From the NCBI GenBank assembly GCA_032718475.1, contig JAUCBJ010008624.1, positions 1 to 59,428 of the forward strand: a stretch of DNA of 59,428 nt. Direction: 5' to 3'. Numbering within the stretch: position 1 is the stretch's first letter; each line of letters starts with the position of its first letter. Of the stretch, positions 1 through 11,754 are shown piece by piece. The DNA is from Nemertoderma westbladi. Its lineage: Eukaryota; Xenacoelomorpha; Nemertodermatida; Nemertodermatidae. The position numbers were made by a program, and so were the translations under genes. The notes beneath the pieces are model-generated. The model had not been told where the DNA came from, did no database searches, and saw nothing but the letters and a program-made list of their open reading frames with translations.

Positions 1-1
1 T

Positions 2-1123
2 CAACCCGCTAGTCAAGAACTTATTCCTCAGCGGCCCAGCAGCTCCAGTAGTGAGGATACTGTAGAGCTGACACCCGAGAGCGGAGCAGAGATGACGGAT
101 GCGGTTTATACGGATCCCCTTCTCATCCTTCCTGCAGCCGTGCTCGCTGGGTTATTGATCGCGGTGGAAGAACACCAGATCGATTGGGCGAGAAGTCAAC
201 GGTCAACTAGAGATAGTTATGCGGGATACACTAGTGAAGAACTGAAGTCTATTGTCGAGTCGCAATGGAACTTCCCCGGACCCGGACTCCCGTTTGATTT
301 ATCAGAAGCTGCCTGGGAAGACATACACCGGATGGGAGTAGCCAAGGAAACCATCGATCCAGCTGTGTGGAAGAGGTCCGCAGCCGGATACGCACAGGGA
401 TTCTTCAGCTCTATGGAGCGAATAGAAAAGCAACTTTTTCAACAACCTCAAGGACCTCAAGAGCAGGGATCGCTGCTTTATCAAGTTAGAGAAAGAGTTC
501 TGCGGATTAGGCTAATCTTATCCGCCTTTGAGGAGGCTTCTAAACGAAAGCAAGACACGTCGTTGCAAGTTGCCGTAAAGACTTGGTTTCAAAGGGTGAG
601 TCGCCAGGTTCAAGGAGCAGCTCAGTGGAAAGCTCAATTGGAGGAGCGCTCAACCCATGGGGAATCAACAGACGCTACTTTTTCCCAAGTGGAAAGTGAA
701 GCGACGGCAGAGAAACCGCATAAGAAGGATGCCATTGATATCTATCTGTCAGACTATCAGCGTTTTTTGGGAGATGAAGAGTTGAGGAGAAGGCTAGAGG
801 GACTTAGCCCTAATAGCGAAGGAGCCAAACTTGTGTTAGATGCGATTGATGTGGATAGGTTAGCGGCGAACCAAGCTAAATTCGATGAACAACTCTGCAT
901 CGTTAGAGAAAAGGAAGAACAAGTAAAGAAAAAGCGTATAGAAGACAGAAAGAAAGCAGCAGTGGTAGCTGCAGAAGCAGAAAGAAAGACGGCAGCGGCC
1001 AAGGCAAAAGCGGCAGCGGCCAAGGCAAAGGCGGCAGAGGCAGCGGCAGAGGCAAAAGCGGCGGGCAGAGGCAGAGGCAGCGGCAGAGGCAAAAGTGGCA
1101 GAAGCAGAACGGAAAGCGGCTGA
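2..1123 (+). pseudogene. BEL/Pao gag N-terminal part (partial at window edge)
   Basis: The frame is open back to base 2, so the ATG at 92 is only the first internal methionine and the true start lies outside the window. The middle carries a block reading YQVRERVLRIRLILSAF, matched by YEIKERIIRIRIILSAF in Pao copy 2, so this block is conserved between diverged copies and is probably structural. The C-terminal 60 residues are alanine/lysine/arginine-rich and coded by an imprecise GCGGCA-type repeat at about 970-1110. The frame is lost inside that repeat and the next ORF overlaps by 29 bases, which is best explained by slippage in the repeat. Role inferred from family: gag N-terminal domain. Confidence 0.75.
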
Positions 1124-3530
1124 AGAAACCACCCAATTGGAATTGGAAAACATTCAGGAGAATCAAGACTGCATAAATAAACAGTTAACAGCTAGTAATA
1201 TGCAGATGATGAATCGATCTACTCCCAAAAGGCAGGGATATACATCATCTGAGGAAGGCGATACCACCGATACTGAAGGCAAAGGAAATAGATCTCGTCT
1301 AAGTAGACGTAAAAGAACATTCCACCGTCAGAAATTGCCTGATTTGCCTCCAGCTGTTAGAAGGCAGCTAAATAACACCAACTTAGGTAGTACAGAGCCC
1401 ACAGACCAAATAATTAAAATAGAAAGACTCCCTACTATAGTAGATGAGCCTGAAATAGGTAGGCCTGTTCTTGAAATCACCCCTACGGTAATAGATACAC
1501 CTGTGCTCCCTGAAGCTACCTATAAATTCCCTCTACATAGCACTAAGCTACCTGTGCCCCGTAGAACTGCCCGAGAGACAGTTCAGGTCCTGGACCCCGA
1601 GCGAAATATTCCGAATTTGTCGCCCGTTGTCCCTTGTCTGCCCGCTACGACGTTGGCGGATCCCGTTTCGGCGGTTGATTGGGTAGACGAGAGACGGCGG
1701 GGGATGGATATTCTCCTCGGAGAGATGAAGGAGAATCGGATACGCTCCTCCCAACAGGTCCGAGAGTTGGAAGGGACTGTCCAACATTTAAAGGGAACAG
1801 TGAGGGAAAGCAAGTTAGAGTTGCAAGAAGTGCAGCAAAATATCGCGCTAGAGCGCGATAAATTAGTAAATTTACAAAAGGGTATACCACCACCCCCTGT
1901 AACAATGTGTCAACCCGTTAGGTCTGAAGTATCTCATGCGCAAGGTGTGGAGCCTACACGCATTTATACTGCTAGCGAAGTAGAAACTCCTATAGTGAAC
2001 CCTATTAAGGGTAATTATAGACCTGTTTGTAATGATATTCCCTATGGAACTGATCATAATCCGAGGAATTTATATACCGATAACTCGATATTAAATAGCA
2101 CAATGGCCCAAGAAAGTTTTACGCGTCAAATGGCTAGAACCGAAGCCCGGCAAGCGGTAAAGGTTGGAGAGATTGTCAAGTTCAATGGAGATGAGATGAA
2201 ATGGTTACCTTTTAATGAATATTACAAAGATAACATACAGAACTCTGTACTATCTAACGGAGAGAAACTTAGATTCCTCATCGAATGTTTGGAAGGACCT
2301 CCCAAGTCAATGGCGTTAAAATTTATTGGACATCCCGATGGATTAAGACAAGTTTGGGATACACTAAACATCAGGTATGGTAATAGGAATGACATAGCTG
2401 GGTATTTGTATGCAAAATTAATGGCGCCCCGAAAGTTTCTTAGCAGCGGGATTATAGAGTTTTCCGATGAGATTCAGGAGATCTGTAAACAATTAGATTG
2501 GCTAGGTAAGTCTCATGAATACCAGAATTCTATGGTTGTAAGAGCCTTAGCATCTGCTTTGCCCAAGGGTGGAGTAGGTACACGCTGGGATAAGAAGGTG
2601 TTATATATGATGGAACAACAACGACGAGACCCTACCATGACTGATCTCATGTCATTCTTAGATAGAGAAGTGAAATTACAGCTCCTAAGGCAGTCCAGAG
2701 AGAAGACATTGGAAAACAAGGTAAGTGAGAAACCCGTTTCTAGGAGAAGGGTAACACCAGTATGTTATACCGACGACGGTGAAAGCCAAACCTCTCAAGG
2801 AGAGGACAGCGGGAAAGACACTGACAGGCCTTATTATGTCAATAAAATGCCTAAAGAACAGGTAAGTAAATCCAAGTCTCGACCCAATGACAGAAGGGAA
2901 CCGGTACAAAAAACCCCTCCTACGTCTCCTAAAGGAATTCAGGTGAGAAAGCCCGAGGAAAGAACAAGTGTGCACCACATAGCACAGGTTAAAGTAAGTA
3001 ACATCAAGCCGAAATGTGTGCTGTGCGACGGGCCCCACCGTTTAAATGCGTGTGATAAATTCCTGAGGAAATCACTCGAGGATAGACGTGAAGTCATGTG
3101 GGATAAGCGGTTGTGTTATAATTGCCTCAGACGAGGACACCAACGGCGAACCTGTAACTCCGACGCAAGGTGTGCAAAGTGCGGCGCAAAACATCATATC
3201 TTGTTGCACACGGAATTCGAACGAAACAGCCCGAGTCAGGTAAGTGAGTCCGAACTACATGTCCAATTCAGTGATGTGAACGACACTGATCAATCTGAGA
3301 TGGAAGGATTCTATACGGACGAGTTCTCCGACCAAAACGAATCCTGTTACCTAATAAACACCACCGCAGTGTATCGAGCACTCGTGCATGAGAAAGACAC
3401 AGACAGCGACCTTACCTTAACTACTTCCGATCAACAACCATCTTGGAAAGCGCCAACTTCCAATATAGGAATCCGAGAATTTCCTGTAGTCCAGTTACGG
3501 GTCCACGGACCTCAGAACGGAGCTATATAG
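1095..3530 (+). pseudogene. BEL/Pao gag (capsid-like region and zinc knuckles)
   Basis: This 811-residue frame continues gag. A coiled-coil stretch (about residues 195-260) precedes a DUF1759-type capsid-like region (about 355-500) containing KFNGDEMKWLPFNEYY and a downstream LIECLEGPP-like block, hallmarks of BEL/Pao gag. Three cysteine/histidine clusters follow at about 640-710: CVLCDGPHRLNAC, CYNCLRRGHQRRTC (a canonical CX2CX4HX4C knuckle) and CAKCGAKHH. These would bind the packaged RNA. The frame ends just before the protease motif, which resumes in another frame from 3443, so a frameshift lies near 3525. Some N-terminal residues belong to the preceding frame. Confidence 0.85.
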
Positions 3531-4744
3531 TGAACGCCCTCCTGGACTCCGGTAGCACAGGAACATTCATCGATAGGGAACTAGCCGAAGTCATCTTTGC
3601 TGGACAACCCAAGTTCCGAACCATGCTAAACATGTCAGGGATCATGCAGGTTTGGAATTCTACTGTAGCTGCCGACTATTATATAGGTGAGTTGTCCACC
3701 CCCCAGGACGAACTAGGAGAACATAGCATCAGGTCAGTGAAAATGGTGGCTATAAAGAACTTCGCTACTACTCAAGCAGACCTTTATAATTGGGACGAGG
3801 ATGAGAGCATCCAACATCTTAACATACCTCGATTCCAGACTGATTATCCTGGAGTGCAAATACTCATCGGCCAAAACGCGCATGAGGCGCTGGAGACATT
3901 AGAGAAACGGCCTGCTCAACCGCAGCCACTACAGACCTATGCGGTAAGAACTAGAGTAGGTTGGTACCTTACTGGACCTTCCGGTAGAACGCTCAGGGAA
4001 AGACTGCTTCAAGATCGCGTCTGCCAGATGAGTGAATGGGAAGATGATACTAGTGAGGGAGACGACCCAACTGAGGGAACACCACACTCCTCAGATAATG
4101 ACAATCTTAGCTCCAATGTAGATCAATGGAGATATTGCCCCAAGAAGTTTAATCCAACGGACATCGCTTCCAGAGGAGCAACTCCTCAAGAACTGACAGA
4201 TACTACAGACCGATTAGGTGAACCCGACTTCCTGAGTAAGGAGAATGAATGGCCTCCCCATCTTACTCCGACTGAGATTATACCAGCCAAGGGAGCGGAG
4301 AAAGTCGAACCTGAAACCCGGACGTGTGGATCGGAGTTATTTGAACCCGGGATAGATCTGTCGGTATTACATGTTGCCAGGGACGACGCCGTGGATCTGG
4401 GCCTCCCCACCGCGAGTGGATCCTTCATGAAGATCAGAGAGAGCGATTGGAGCTCTGGAACATCAGACGTCTCGCAGGGACTCTCACCTCTCCTGCAGAG
4501 AGCGACGGACCACTATAGCTCCTGGAATCGGCTTTGTGACGCCGTCATCTACTTTGAGCGATGTTTCTATCGTCACTATTCCAGGACGAAGAGGAAACCT
4601 GGAATTGTATTCAGGATGCAGCGACTCAATCATCCGGAATCATCGGAAGGGAATGGAGGACTCTCCGGAAACTGTGGAAGGCAAGATTCTCTTCCCACGA
4701 CCACCTCCCTAATCCTTCAAACATCTAGGGACTCCATAACGTAA
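3443..4744 (+). pseudogene. BEL/Pao protease joined to post-RNase H linker; RT and RNase H deleted
   Basis: The frame begins with a retropepsin of DUF1758 type: the catalytic motif ALLDSGSTGTFID lies near residue 35. A normal pre-RT linker (VRTRVGWYLTGP) follows to about residue 210. Then, without a break in frame, the sequence becomes the linker that in this family follows RNase H (FNPTDIASRGATPQEL, then FLSKENEWPPHLT). Comparison with copy 2 shows that the whole RT and RNase H section is missing between about 4110 and 4130. The end enters the region before integrase (HYSSWNRLCDAV) and then degenerates. An internal deletion in frame is the simplest reading. The protease alone is near intact. 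Confidence 0.85.
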
Positions 4745-6300
4745 CAACATATGGAGTGGGTGTGTGACTCTATTATTTTATATTATTTTATTATTTTTAT
4801 ATTTATGTATGTATTACTATGTAATTCTATTATAATCGTTTTATTTAATTTAGTAGAATATTATTTAGCGATTATTTTGTAGAATAGTGCAATATATTCG
4901 TGTTTATTACGTACATACTTACTTATATTATATTTAGTGCGACGGCGAAGAAATAATTATTTTTTCTCTTTCCTTACTGTCCGTATTATATTATAAATAC
5001 GTAACTACAGTAAGATGAAATGTCTGTACTTATTAAAGTACAATAAAGCCACTACTATATTTAAGTATTATTGGTAGGCAGAGTATTAGGAATGCAAAGT
5101 TCAGATCCTCGTGTCTCGGCTAAACCAAGCTCTGGGTAGACCTTGGAAACGACTTGCCTCTTCACACTGACATTGCTTCGTGCGATATTGCTCTCATACC
5201 GTATATTAAATAATACATATAGTAGCGTGATGTCCCTTTAACAGTAGCGTATAACGCAAAATAAATCTGTTAAACCCTTTGACCATCTGTAATTCTAGTC
5301 GATTAAGATATCGCGGCACCCACCGATATACTTGAAAGACAAATTCTAGAATCAGTGGTTAACGTCCCCAGACAAGTTCTGGAATAAATCGGTGCCCATC
5401 TCAAATATTAATTATTTAATATTTGCAAATCTAATAAATCAAAATCTGTAAAATTCAGATCCTTCAGCAATTCTAGTCAATTAAGATATCGTAGCATTTA
5501 CCGATATTCTTAAAAAGACAATTGTCATAGAATTAAGGATCTTGTGTCCCTAGACATGTTCTAGAATCAAAATATGCCCATTTAATTATCAAATAATAAA
5601 ATTTCAGGGAATAAATTTAAATTCATGTCTTTTAATGAATTTAATAAATTGCCATTTTACGCAATTTATAACATTCCCAAAATCCCATTAATTAATAGAT
5701 CAAGGGAGCGGAGATTTATCTTATCATGCGTATGAGTGTGTGAAAGTCTCCCAAACATAGTCAATAGCCGATAAAATTCATAAAGTCATGTATAAAACAG
5801 AACATTGACTATTAAAGAATTGCTATTAAATAACATCCCAGATCTGTATGCATTGGAATCACCCTAATTCTACCGCTAGCTTTGCATAATGTCACCATAG
5901 CAACAACCACGCTAGAATTAGAATTGAGTTAAAAGAAAAATAGAAAGCTTGTCCCATTGAATAGCATAGGGAATAAATAGCGCACTACTAGTATCCAAGG
6001 ATACATAATAATACAGTGACATTCTGGAAGGTATTGACTATACTAACGGACAAATGGCCCGAATGTGTGTAATTTGTGACAAGTTGTGTGTGTGGTATTT
6101 GTGAGTTTATAGGTGAATGTTACTGCTAAGGTGTGTTTACAGTAGCCAGTCGCAATCGTAAGGTAACCTAACTCTCCAAGGAATACCTGAAGTACATCTA
6201 AGCCTTTGGGACGGACAGTCGAGTGACTTGTGCCTGTTGTCGTTGTCGTTGTGCGGCTACGTCGTTGGCGAAAGTACGGCGGCGACGACACATCGGCGCT
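4745..6300 (+). other. AT-rich noncoding stretch after Pao copy 1 pol
   Basis: No coding frame I can support. It contains a diverged tandem duplication (listed separately). Near 6013 there is a short block (acagtgacattctgg) that recurs at about 27880, at the comparable place after Pao copy 2 pol. That supports treating both stretches as the same untranslated spacer between pol and the third ORF. AT-rich microsatellite-like sequence occupies 4770-5040. Confidence 0.5.
5291..5590. repeat. Diverged tandem duplication, period about 178 bp
   Basis: The block starting at 5291 (aattctagtcgattaagata) recurs at 5469 (aattctagtcaattaagata). The similarity runs for about 120 bases in each copy, including 'gacaagttctgg'/'gacatgttctag' and a shared 'tgcccat'. 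The copies differ at roughly a quarter of positions by eye, so the duplication is old. Confidence 0.75.
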
Positions 6301-7479
6301 GAGGATCTCGTCCTGTCCGGGGGTTGATTGGGGTAGGCAGCGACGCCCGCTCGCCTAAATATAAACTCATTATAATATGGATAAACTCATATATAGCAGA
6401 TATGACGGAGTTGATAGAAGATGGTCTTGTCATCCTATCGATTTACACAATACGGACTATGTCGACTATATATCCTGCCCAGCGGAGTCGGAACCATAAA
6501 CGGAAATTCGAATGCGAAAATTCTATTCGAAATCGACTCGAAAGAAAAGACACTTAAGAAACAAATGGACGCGGTAACTCCAACGTATATTTGGAATTCT
6601 TGATAGAAGCATTGTAACAACAAATAAATATCACCCGCGTTTACCCTACCAGACGTGCGTCTTTGGTATTATTACGATAAATGCCCTAGACCCAACTAAT
6701 AAACGGAAAGACATAAACATCCACGTAAACCGAAACTTGTTGACGTATCACCTATGCTCACTCGGCTCGAACGATCCTGGAGTAAACCTACGATCAGAGT
6801 CCCGGAATACTCGGTCAAACCTCCTCATTCCTTAGTTGGACCTCAGACCTGCGATCTTGGTGGTGTCGCGGATCCTCGCGGACTGTATTCACTGTTCAAA
6901 GATCTAGTGCTACCCTAACAATTAATCGGTAACACTCCGACAGTGATTTCTAGCTAGCCGCCCATCTTACCTAGCCGGATTGTGACGCGGACACCTAATA
7001 TCACTATCCAACCGTATGGTCGTCCACGTTTAACGCGATACAACCCCTCATCAAGGGGAAGGAGAGCGTTGTACGAAACGAGTTAAACGCTATTTTATAA
7101 AGATCAAAAAGGAAACCTGCGTTTGTTCAGATAAACGTAAGTTATAACAGTGAGTCCAATCGATAAACGAATTGGCCTTATCTCAATTCGATTGGGAAAT
7201 CCAGAATCTCTAAGAAGTTATCGAACTTGGACGATCCTATTCTCTGCGAGAGTTTTTGGATGAACGTATCCAGCTACGAGCGGAGGAAAATCAGCTCGAG
7301 GAGAAGCATATCGAAACGGCAGATACCTCGACCACAATCCTACACCTTCTGATGCAATCATATTGCACCCTTCACCCAGGAGTTATGGCCCTCCTAGTAA
7401 AGTGGCTCCCCCCAAAGAGAAAAAGACTCTTGCTAGCCTCAAAAAACTGCGTAAACGCCGTCTGCGTAAGAAAGACTAA
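6300..7479 (+). pseudogene. Decayed third ORF, copy A, downstream of Pao copy 1
   Basis: The only well-preserved part is the C-terminus, in the frame ending at the TAA at 7477-7479. It reads TPSDAIILHPSP, then a proline/lysine linker and a strongly basic end (KKLRKRRLRKKD). Copies B (10223) and C (29165) end the same way: P-(S/P)-D-x3-LHPS followed by a lysine/arginine tail. Upstream, short coding-like stretches are separated by stops and shifts. The open frame at 7256-7609 overlaps but is in another frame, so I do not treat it as the gene. Function is unknown; the basic end suggests nucleic-acid binding or nuclear entry, which is inference. Confidence 0.55.
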
Positions 7480-8612
7480 CTGTTTAGAGTATCTTTATGT
7501 TTTAGAAACTGTGATTTTTATATTTTATAGACTGAAAATCCCATTTTCTGGGAGCGGTGTAAAAGCCTTTGCTGAATTGCCCCGTTATTTTTATTATCTT
7601 TTACATTAAAATACTCTGTAGTTGATTTAATAAGTGTAAGAGACCGTATTATTGCTGTATCGGTGTTTTTAGAGGATCTAAGACCTATTTCCTCCGTATG
7701 TGTACTGTGAAAGGCATATTTTATGATTCTATGGCAATTCGTGACGCAAAGGGGTGATAGCTACTCTTGAACAGTAGTTACTATGACTACGGTTAACAGC
7801 TGACATTCATACGTGTTGATTTCCTTTGTTCTACGGCGTCTCTCAGTTCAGTCAGCCAATGAGAGCGTTTTTGTGGCTCCTTGTACAGAAAATTTCCGAG
7901 AAATGACGCAATGCCTATGTGCAGTGTTTACATTCAGTCCTGAGCCTAAGAAAGAACGGCTTGGAAGTATTTTGTGCTTTTACTGTTTTTTAGTCTTACA
8001 CTAGTAGGTTTAATTATAAAGGGCATATATCCTTTAACTACATAACGACTACTGATGACTGATCATACATACTGACTGCTGAAACATTGTAAACTCATAA
8101 CTATCAGTGTTTTCATTGTTGTTTTATACTGCTATTTACTGTCAGTTCTTCATAACATGGTTGATGAATTATTATATTTGGAATAACGATAAATAACCCC
8201 GAAACCCAATATTCTTGATATACCGAAGGTAAGAGAGAAGGGTTACAGATAAACGATTGTGACTTATGTTAAAGTGGTTTGAAGTGAATCTAATGTTATT
8301 TGATAGACCCTACATGATTCAGTCTGTGTTCCTTTTATATGTGACTAAAATCAGTGAAGATTGGCAGATTAGTGTGCAGTATTGTGCAGCATTGTGTATG
8401 AGTGAGTCTGTTAAAGAAGCATTCCTAAAGAATGCGCCATATATGTGAATTATAATTAAGCCATATCGTTGTGAGTAGTTTAAGTCATAACTCTGTTTAT
8501 ATAGATAAAGCGCCACGTCCTAAAGGAACTGTTAATATTCCCGAAGGTGAATAATATTGTCAGAGATTATATAATACTGTCAGTCGAATAATACATTAGG
8601 CTTACATAGCAA
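7480..8612 (+). repeat. LTR-like block A
   Basis: It begins right after the third-ORF stop with ctgtttagagta, as block B does at 10226. Aligned landmarks in A and B are a TATA-like segment (gggagcggtgtaaaagc, 7556; gggagtggtataaaagc, 10307), a CTGACTGCTGA segment (about 8070 and 10842), and a 110-bp 3' part (8485-8610 and 11090-11204) starting taagtcataactct. Position between coding units, absence of ORFs and repetition suggest an LTR, but I cannot fix TG..CA ends. Copies A and B are substantially diverged. Confidence 0.45.
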
Positions 8613-10225
8613 CAAAATTAAACCGTCGAACCCAATCTCCCGGGAATCTCCAGCGGGTGAATGGTCGCGCACGGATTGGTTTCGACTAGTGTAGTGAATC
8701 AAATACTTGTCATAGACTAAAAACCGATTTAATATCTAGAAGACATCTTAATTTGGTGGGTTAAACTGCCAAAGGTCTGAAAGCGCGAACAGTTTCTTCA
8801 GGAAACCTACCTAAACATTGCGAGCCAACATTGAATGTTTTAGGCGCTTTCTGACTCCGTTTCAGAACGTTGATAGTCAGTTTAAAGATCGCGCGTTGAT
8901 CAAACTCGGCCTCCGGGACACCGCCGCTGAGAAACTGGATAGTGCTGAGTTTGCTCTCTTTAAATATGTTTGCACCCAGAACATGCATTCCTCTGTCCTG
9001 CAGCGACCCAGGATACCCTAGGAATACTCAGTAATGGAAATTAAAACCGTTGACCCTGGGAGAAAGACCACGACACATGTGGAAGTTCTACCTACCGAGG
9101 ATCAACCCATATGTTTAGAATCCAACGAGATACAACCCGCCGAACAAAGACATAACAATGCCACCCATGTCATCGAGTGGTATCAATGCACGCAATGTCT
9201 CACAGTCGATGACTACTAATATGCCGGCTTTGTCTCCAGAAAGTGTTGTAGATTGTGTGCTTCCCAGGATCATACTACTTCCCAAGAATCGGAAGAGCAT
9301 TGCTCTAATTTTAAAGATCAACTGGCCATGGAGATTTACTGTGCTTATTACCAGATGTATAATAAGCATATCTTTGCAGTCAGTCCCCAATTTATGACTC
9401 AATGCCATTATTGCCAACTTAAGGGACACACGGGTTGGGATTGCCATTTTGGTCAAGACATTGAGAGTGTGGATGAGTTAATAGTACTCTGCTAATTACG
9501 AGCGTGGGAAGCCAGCGCAGATCTCCACTGTGAGTTGCACCATCGGTATTATCCGGGACGCTCGTACGAGGGAGTGTATGCCTTCAATCCATACATCTTC
9601 CCCCACTTCGAACAGAGAACTCGAATTTCCAGCTATGAATTGATTAAAAGAGTTGGTGAATGTATTTCCACAAAATTCGTCAGGAAATATTTGCGAAGTA
9701 TTAATCCAAACCACATTGAATCCTGCCATTTAATTGGTTTTATTGGTAGAGACCCCGAGTATGGTGAGACATTTGTAAATGCCCACCCAGAGCTACAGGA
9801 AGTCCACAGTCGCCTGTACAAGTACTGTTCGAGAGAACAAGAGTTAGAAAGAATCGTGAGACCATGGAAGTTTATGACTACTCACGGTCCACCCATGGTG
9901 GTCACACAAATGACCAGAGCGGAACTGGTACAGGCTGCTGTCCTGAAAAGGGCACTAAAGGTTGCGCGCCCTCAAGCTCTCGGGTCATCTCATAAGACTT
10001 TGCAGCCAAGACAAAAGGGAGAAGAGAATCGCTGTGAGATATCGATCAAAAGAGTACCTCGACTGGCGGATACACCGACCGAAACCCTATTCCTCCAGAT
10101 GCAATTGTCTTGCATCCCTCACTGGAGAGTGATAGTCCTCCTATCAAGGTGGCTCGTGCAGAGGAGAAAATACTGCTCAGAATTCTAAAAAACTCCGTAA
10201 ACGTCGTACTAAAAAGAAGGATTGA
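8613..10225 (+). pseudogene. Third ORF, copy B: zinc-knuckle protein with basic tail, several stops
   Basis: A single frame runs from about 8758 to 10188, broken by in-frame stops at 8812, 9019, 9217 and 9493. The frame then shifts near 10080-10190 so that the basic end (KKLRKRRTKKKD, stop 10223-10225) is read. Visible motifs are a CX2C pair (CTQC, about 9193) and a second cysteine cluster (CCRLC, about 9245), together a possible zinc finger, then CHYCQLKGHTGWDC (about 9400), a perfect CX2CX4HX4C knuckle. The last third has many tyrosines and ends in PPDAIVLHPSL. I do not recognise the protein. The unit lies between LTR-like blocks A and B with no gag-pol, so it looks like a non-autonomous derivative carrying only this ORF. 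Confidence 0.55.
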
Positions 10226-11204
10226 CTGTTTAGAGTAGTAAACTTATTAGAAAATGTAACTTTAGTATATATTATACTATATATATATATACTTAAGTCC
10301 CACTTTCTGGGAGTGGTATAAAAGCTTTTGCAGCAAAATTTATATTCTTGTGCAATTCGCTATCAACTCTAAATGCAGCAATCTCTCAAGGCTGTTAAGA
10401 TAAACTTATGCCTTACTGTGTTTGATTTTGGTATACGGCTTTGAGTTGCCGCATTGCACCACAGCAGCAGCAGCAGCAGCATTAGCAGCACCCCGGTTCC
10501 TTTAACAGGCAGCCCCTGTTATATCAAAATTACCAATCAGGGCAATTTTCACTTTCTTATTCCATAGAGTTCCATTACGTAGGAAACTGGATCCATGGGT
10601 TATGGGCAGTTGACAAGGGTTACTGGCTCTTGATTGGAGTTTTGACCAAAATTCCGAGAAACTCTATGACTCATCTTTTTGTGATACTTCTGTGTAGTGC
10701 ATACCTAAATCCGGCAGTCTGATAGTGCTAGCCCAAAAGAACTATGGCATAAATTATAGAGCACTGTAAAAGTTACCTAACTCACTACACTATACTCACT
10801 AATCTAAGCACCACTCATTATTCTCATATTTGCAAAATTAATCTGACTGCTGATGCACTGCACTGCATTATTGCCATCGCTGCTGGTGTTTTTACTGCTT
10901 TGTACCGTTGTTCATTGTTCATTTGGTAATATTATTGCTCGATGTGTATATCTGAGCAAAATTAGTACTAGTCAGCAAATCAGTGTATTCCCGTATTATC
11001 GTTCAGCTGAGTGAGTGTGAGTACATAATACTACATCCATAAGGATGTAAATAACAGTGGCTCTATTAAATAATCCATTATAATTATCATAAGTCATAAC
11101 TCTATATAATATTTAAAGTGCAACATCTGAGAGGAACTGCTAATACTACCTTGGAAGTGAAATTAGTGTGAGAGATTATATAGTGGAAATCAATCGAATA
11201 ATAT
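10226..11204 (+). repeat. LTR-like block B
   Basis: Counterpart of block A, aligning at its start, at the TATA-like segment (10307), and over its last 110 bases (from 11090). It contains a CAG trinucleotide run at 10461-10490. A separate retroelement is inserted directly at its end (11205). After that insertion the sequence resumes at about 13966 with ggttaaactgttaaaggtct, matching the start of the copy B internal region at 8760. A further tandem unit therefore lay to the right. Confidence 0.45.
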
Positions 11205-11754
11205 TGTGGCGAACTGGGCGTTGGAGATGCAGAGTCCTTCGATTTTAGAATCCCAGTTGGCGAAGGGAGTGCAACTGTGTGTCGGCTCCCAAAGTAGAGG
11301 TAGAAGAGATTTCTTAAGGTGAAGGTGGAAAAAGTTGATTTTGAGTAAAAGCGATAACTGAGTTTATTTTTAATAATTCAATAAATAATAAGGAAATAGA
11401 AGAGGAAACAATTAAATCACTAAACTTTGAAGCAGGGGTATGCACAAGCAAAGGGTTGTCGACTTGGAAGTGAGGAAAAAGTGGCGAGCAGCTCCTTAAA
11501 TACCTTCCCAGGAAGCGTCCTGATTGGCTAGCCAAGGAGACTGCTGGCCAGTTAGTTACGTTTCGATCCTAAGAGGGCCTGCCAACCTTCCCGCTAGAGG
11601 GAGGTTGGACAGCGTGCTGCTAGACAGCAGATTACGTTTCGATCCCAAAAATTGGTACAGATAAATTAGAAAGTTCGGTCGACAACCTGGCGATTATTTA
11701 CAAATATAAAGTAACCTACTTCTTATGCCGATAGAATTCAGGACCCCACATACA
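11205..11754 (-). repeat. 3' LTR of the nested minus-strand element
   Basis: It is direct-repeated at 13320-13878 with only scattered substitutions and small indels by eye, for example cagactgctgg against agactgttgagtgg near 11540. High similarity implies a fairly recent insertion compared with the host element. An AATAAA-type stretch (ttcaataaataataagg, about 11377) lies on the plus strand, opposite to the element's transcription direction. Confidence 0.8.

Larger units (their letters stand above)
1..4744 (+). mobile_element. BEL/Pao-type LTR retrotransposon, copy 1 (gag-protease remnant, RT deleted)
   Basis: Three consecutive plus-strand ORFs (2-1123, 1095-3530, 3443-4744) read in order as a BEL/Pao polyprotein: a gag with an arginine/isoleucine-rich N-terminal block, a coiled and alanine-rich linker, a DUF1759-like capsid region, zinc knuckles, a DUF1758-like aspartic protease, then the linker that normally follows RNase H. 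RT and RNase H are absent. The frame is broken twice, near 1095-1123 and near 3525. The element's 5' end lies outside the window. Its likely downstream parts (third ORF remnant and LTR-like block) are listed separately. It is a decayed copy and cannot encode a complete polyprotein. Confidence 0.85.

Noticed and set aside
757-1166. Minus-strand alanine- or leucine-rich ORFs opposite the gag linker
   Set aside because: They mirror the GCGGCA-type repeat of the plus-strand gag and have no independent support.
7256-7609. 117-residue ORF as an independent gene
   Set aside because: The frame conserved with copies B and C is a different one (stop at 7477); this ORF overlaps it and runs into the LTR-like block.
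6300-10225. An env gene in the third-ORF position
   Set aside because: No signal peptide, membrane segment or furin-like site is visible; zinc-binding and basic motifs point elsewhere.
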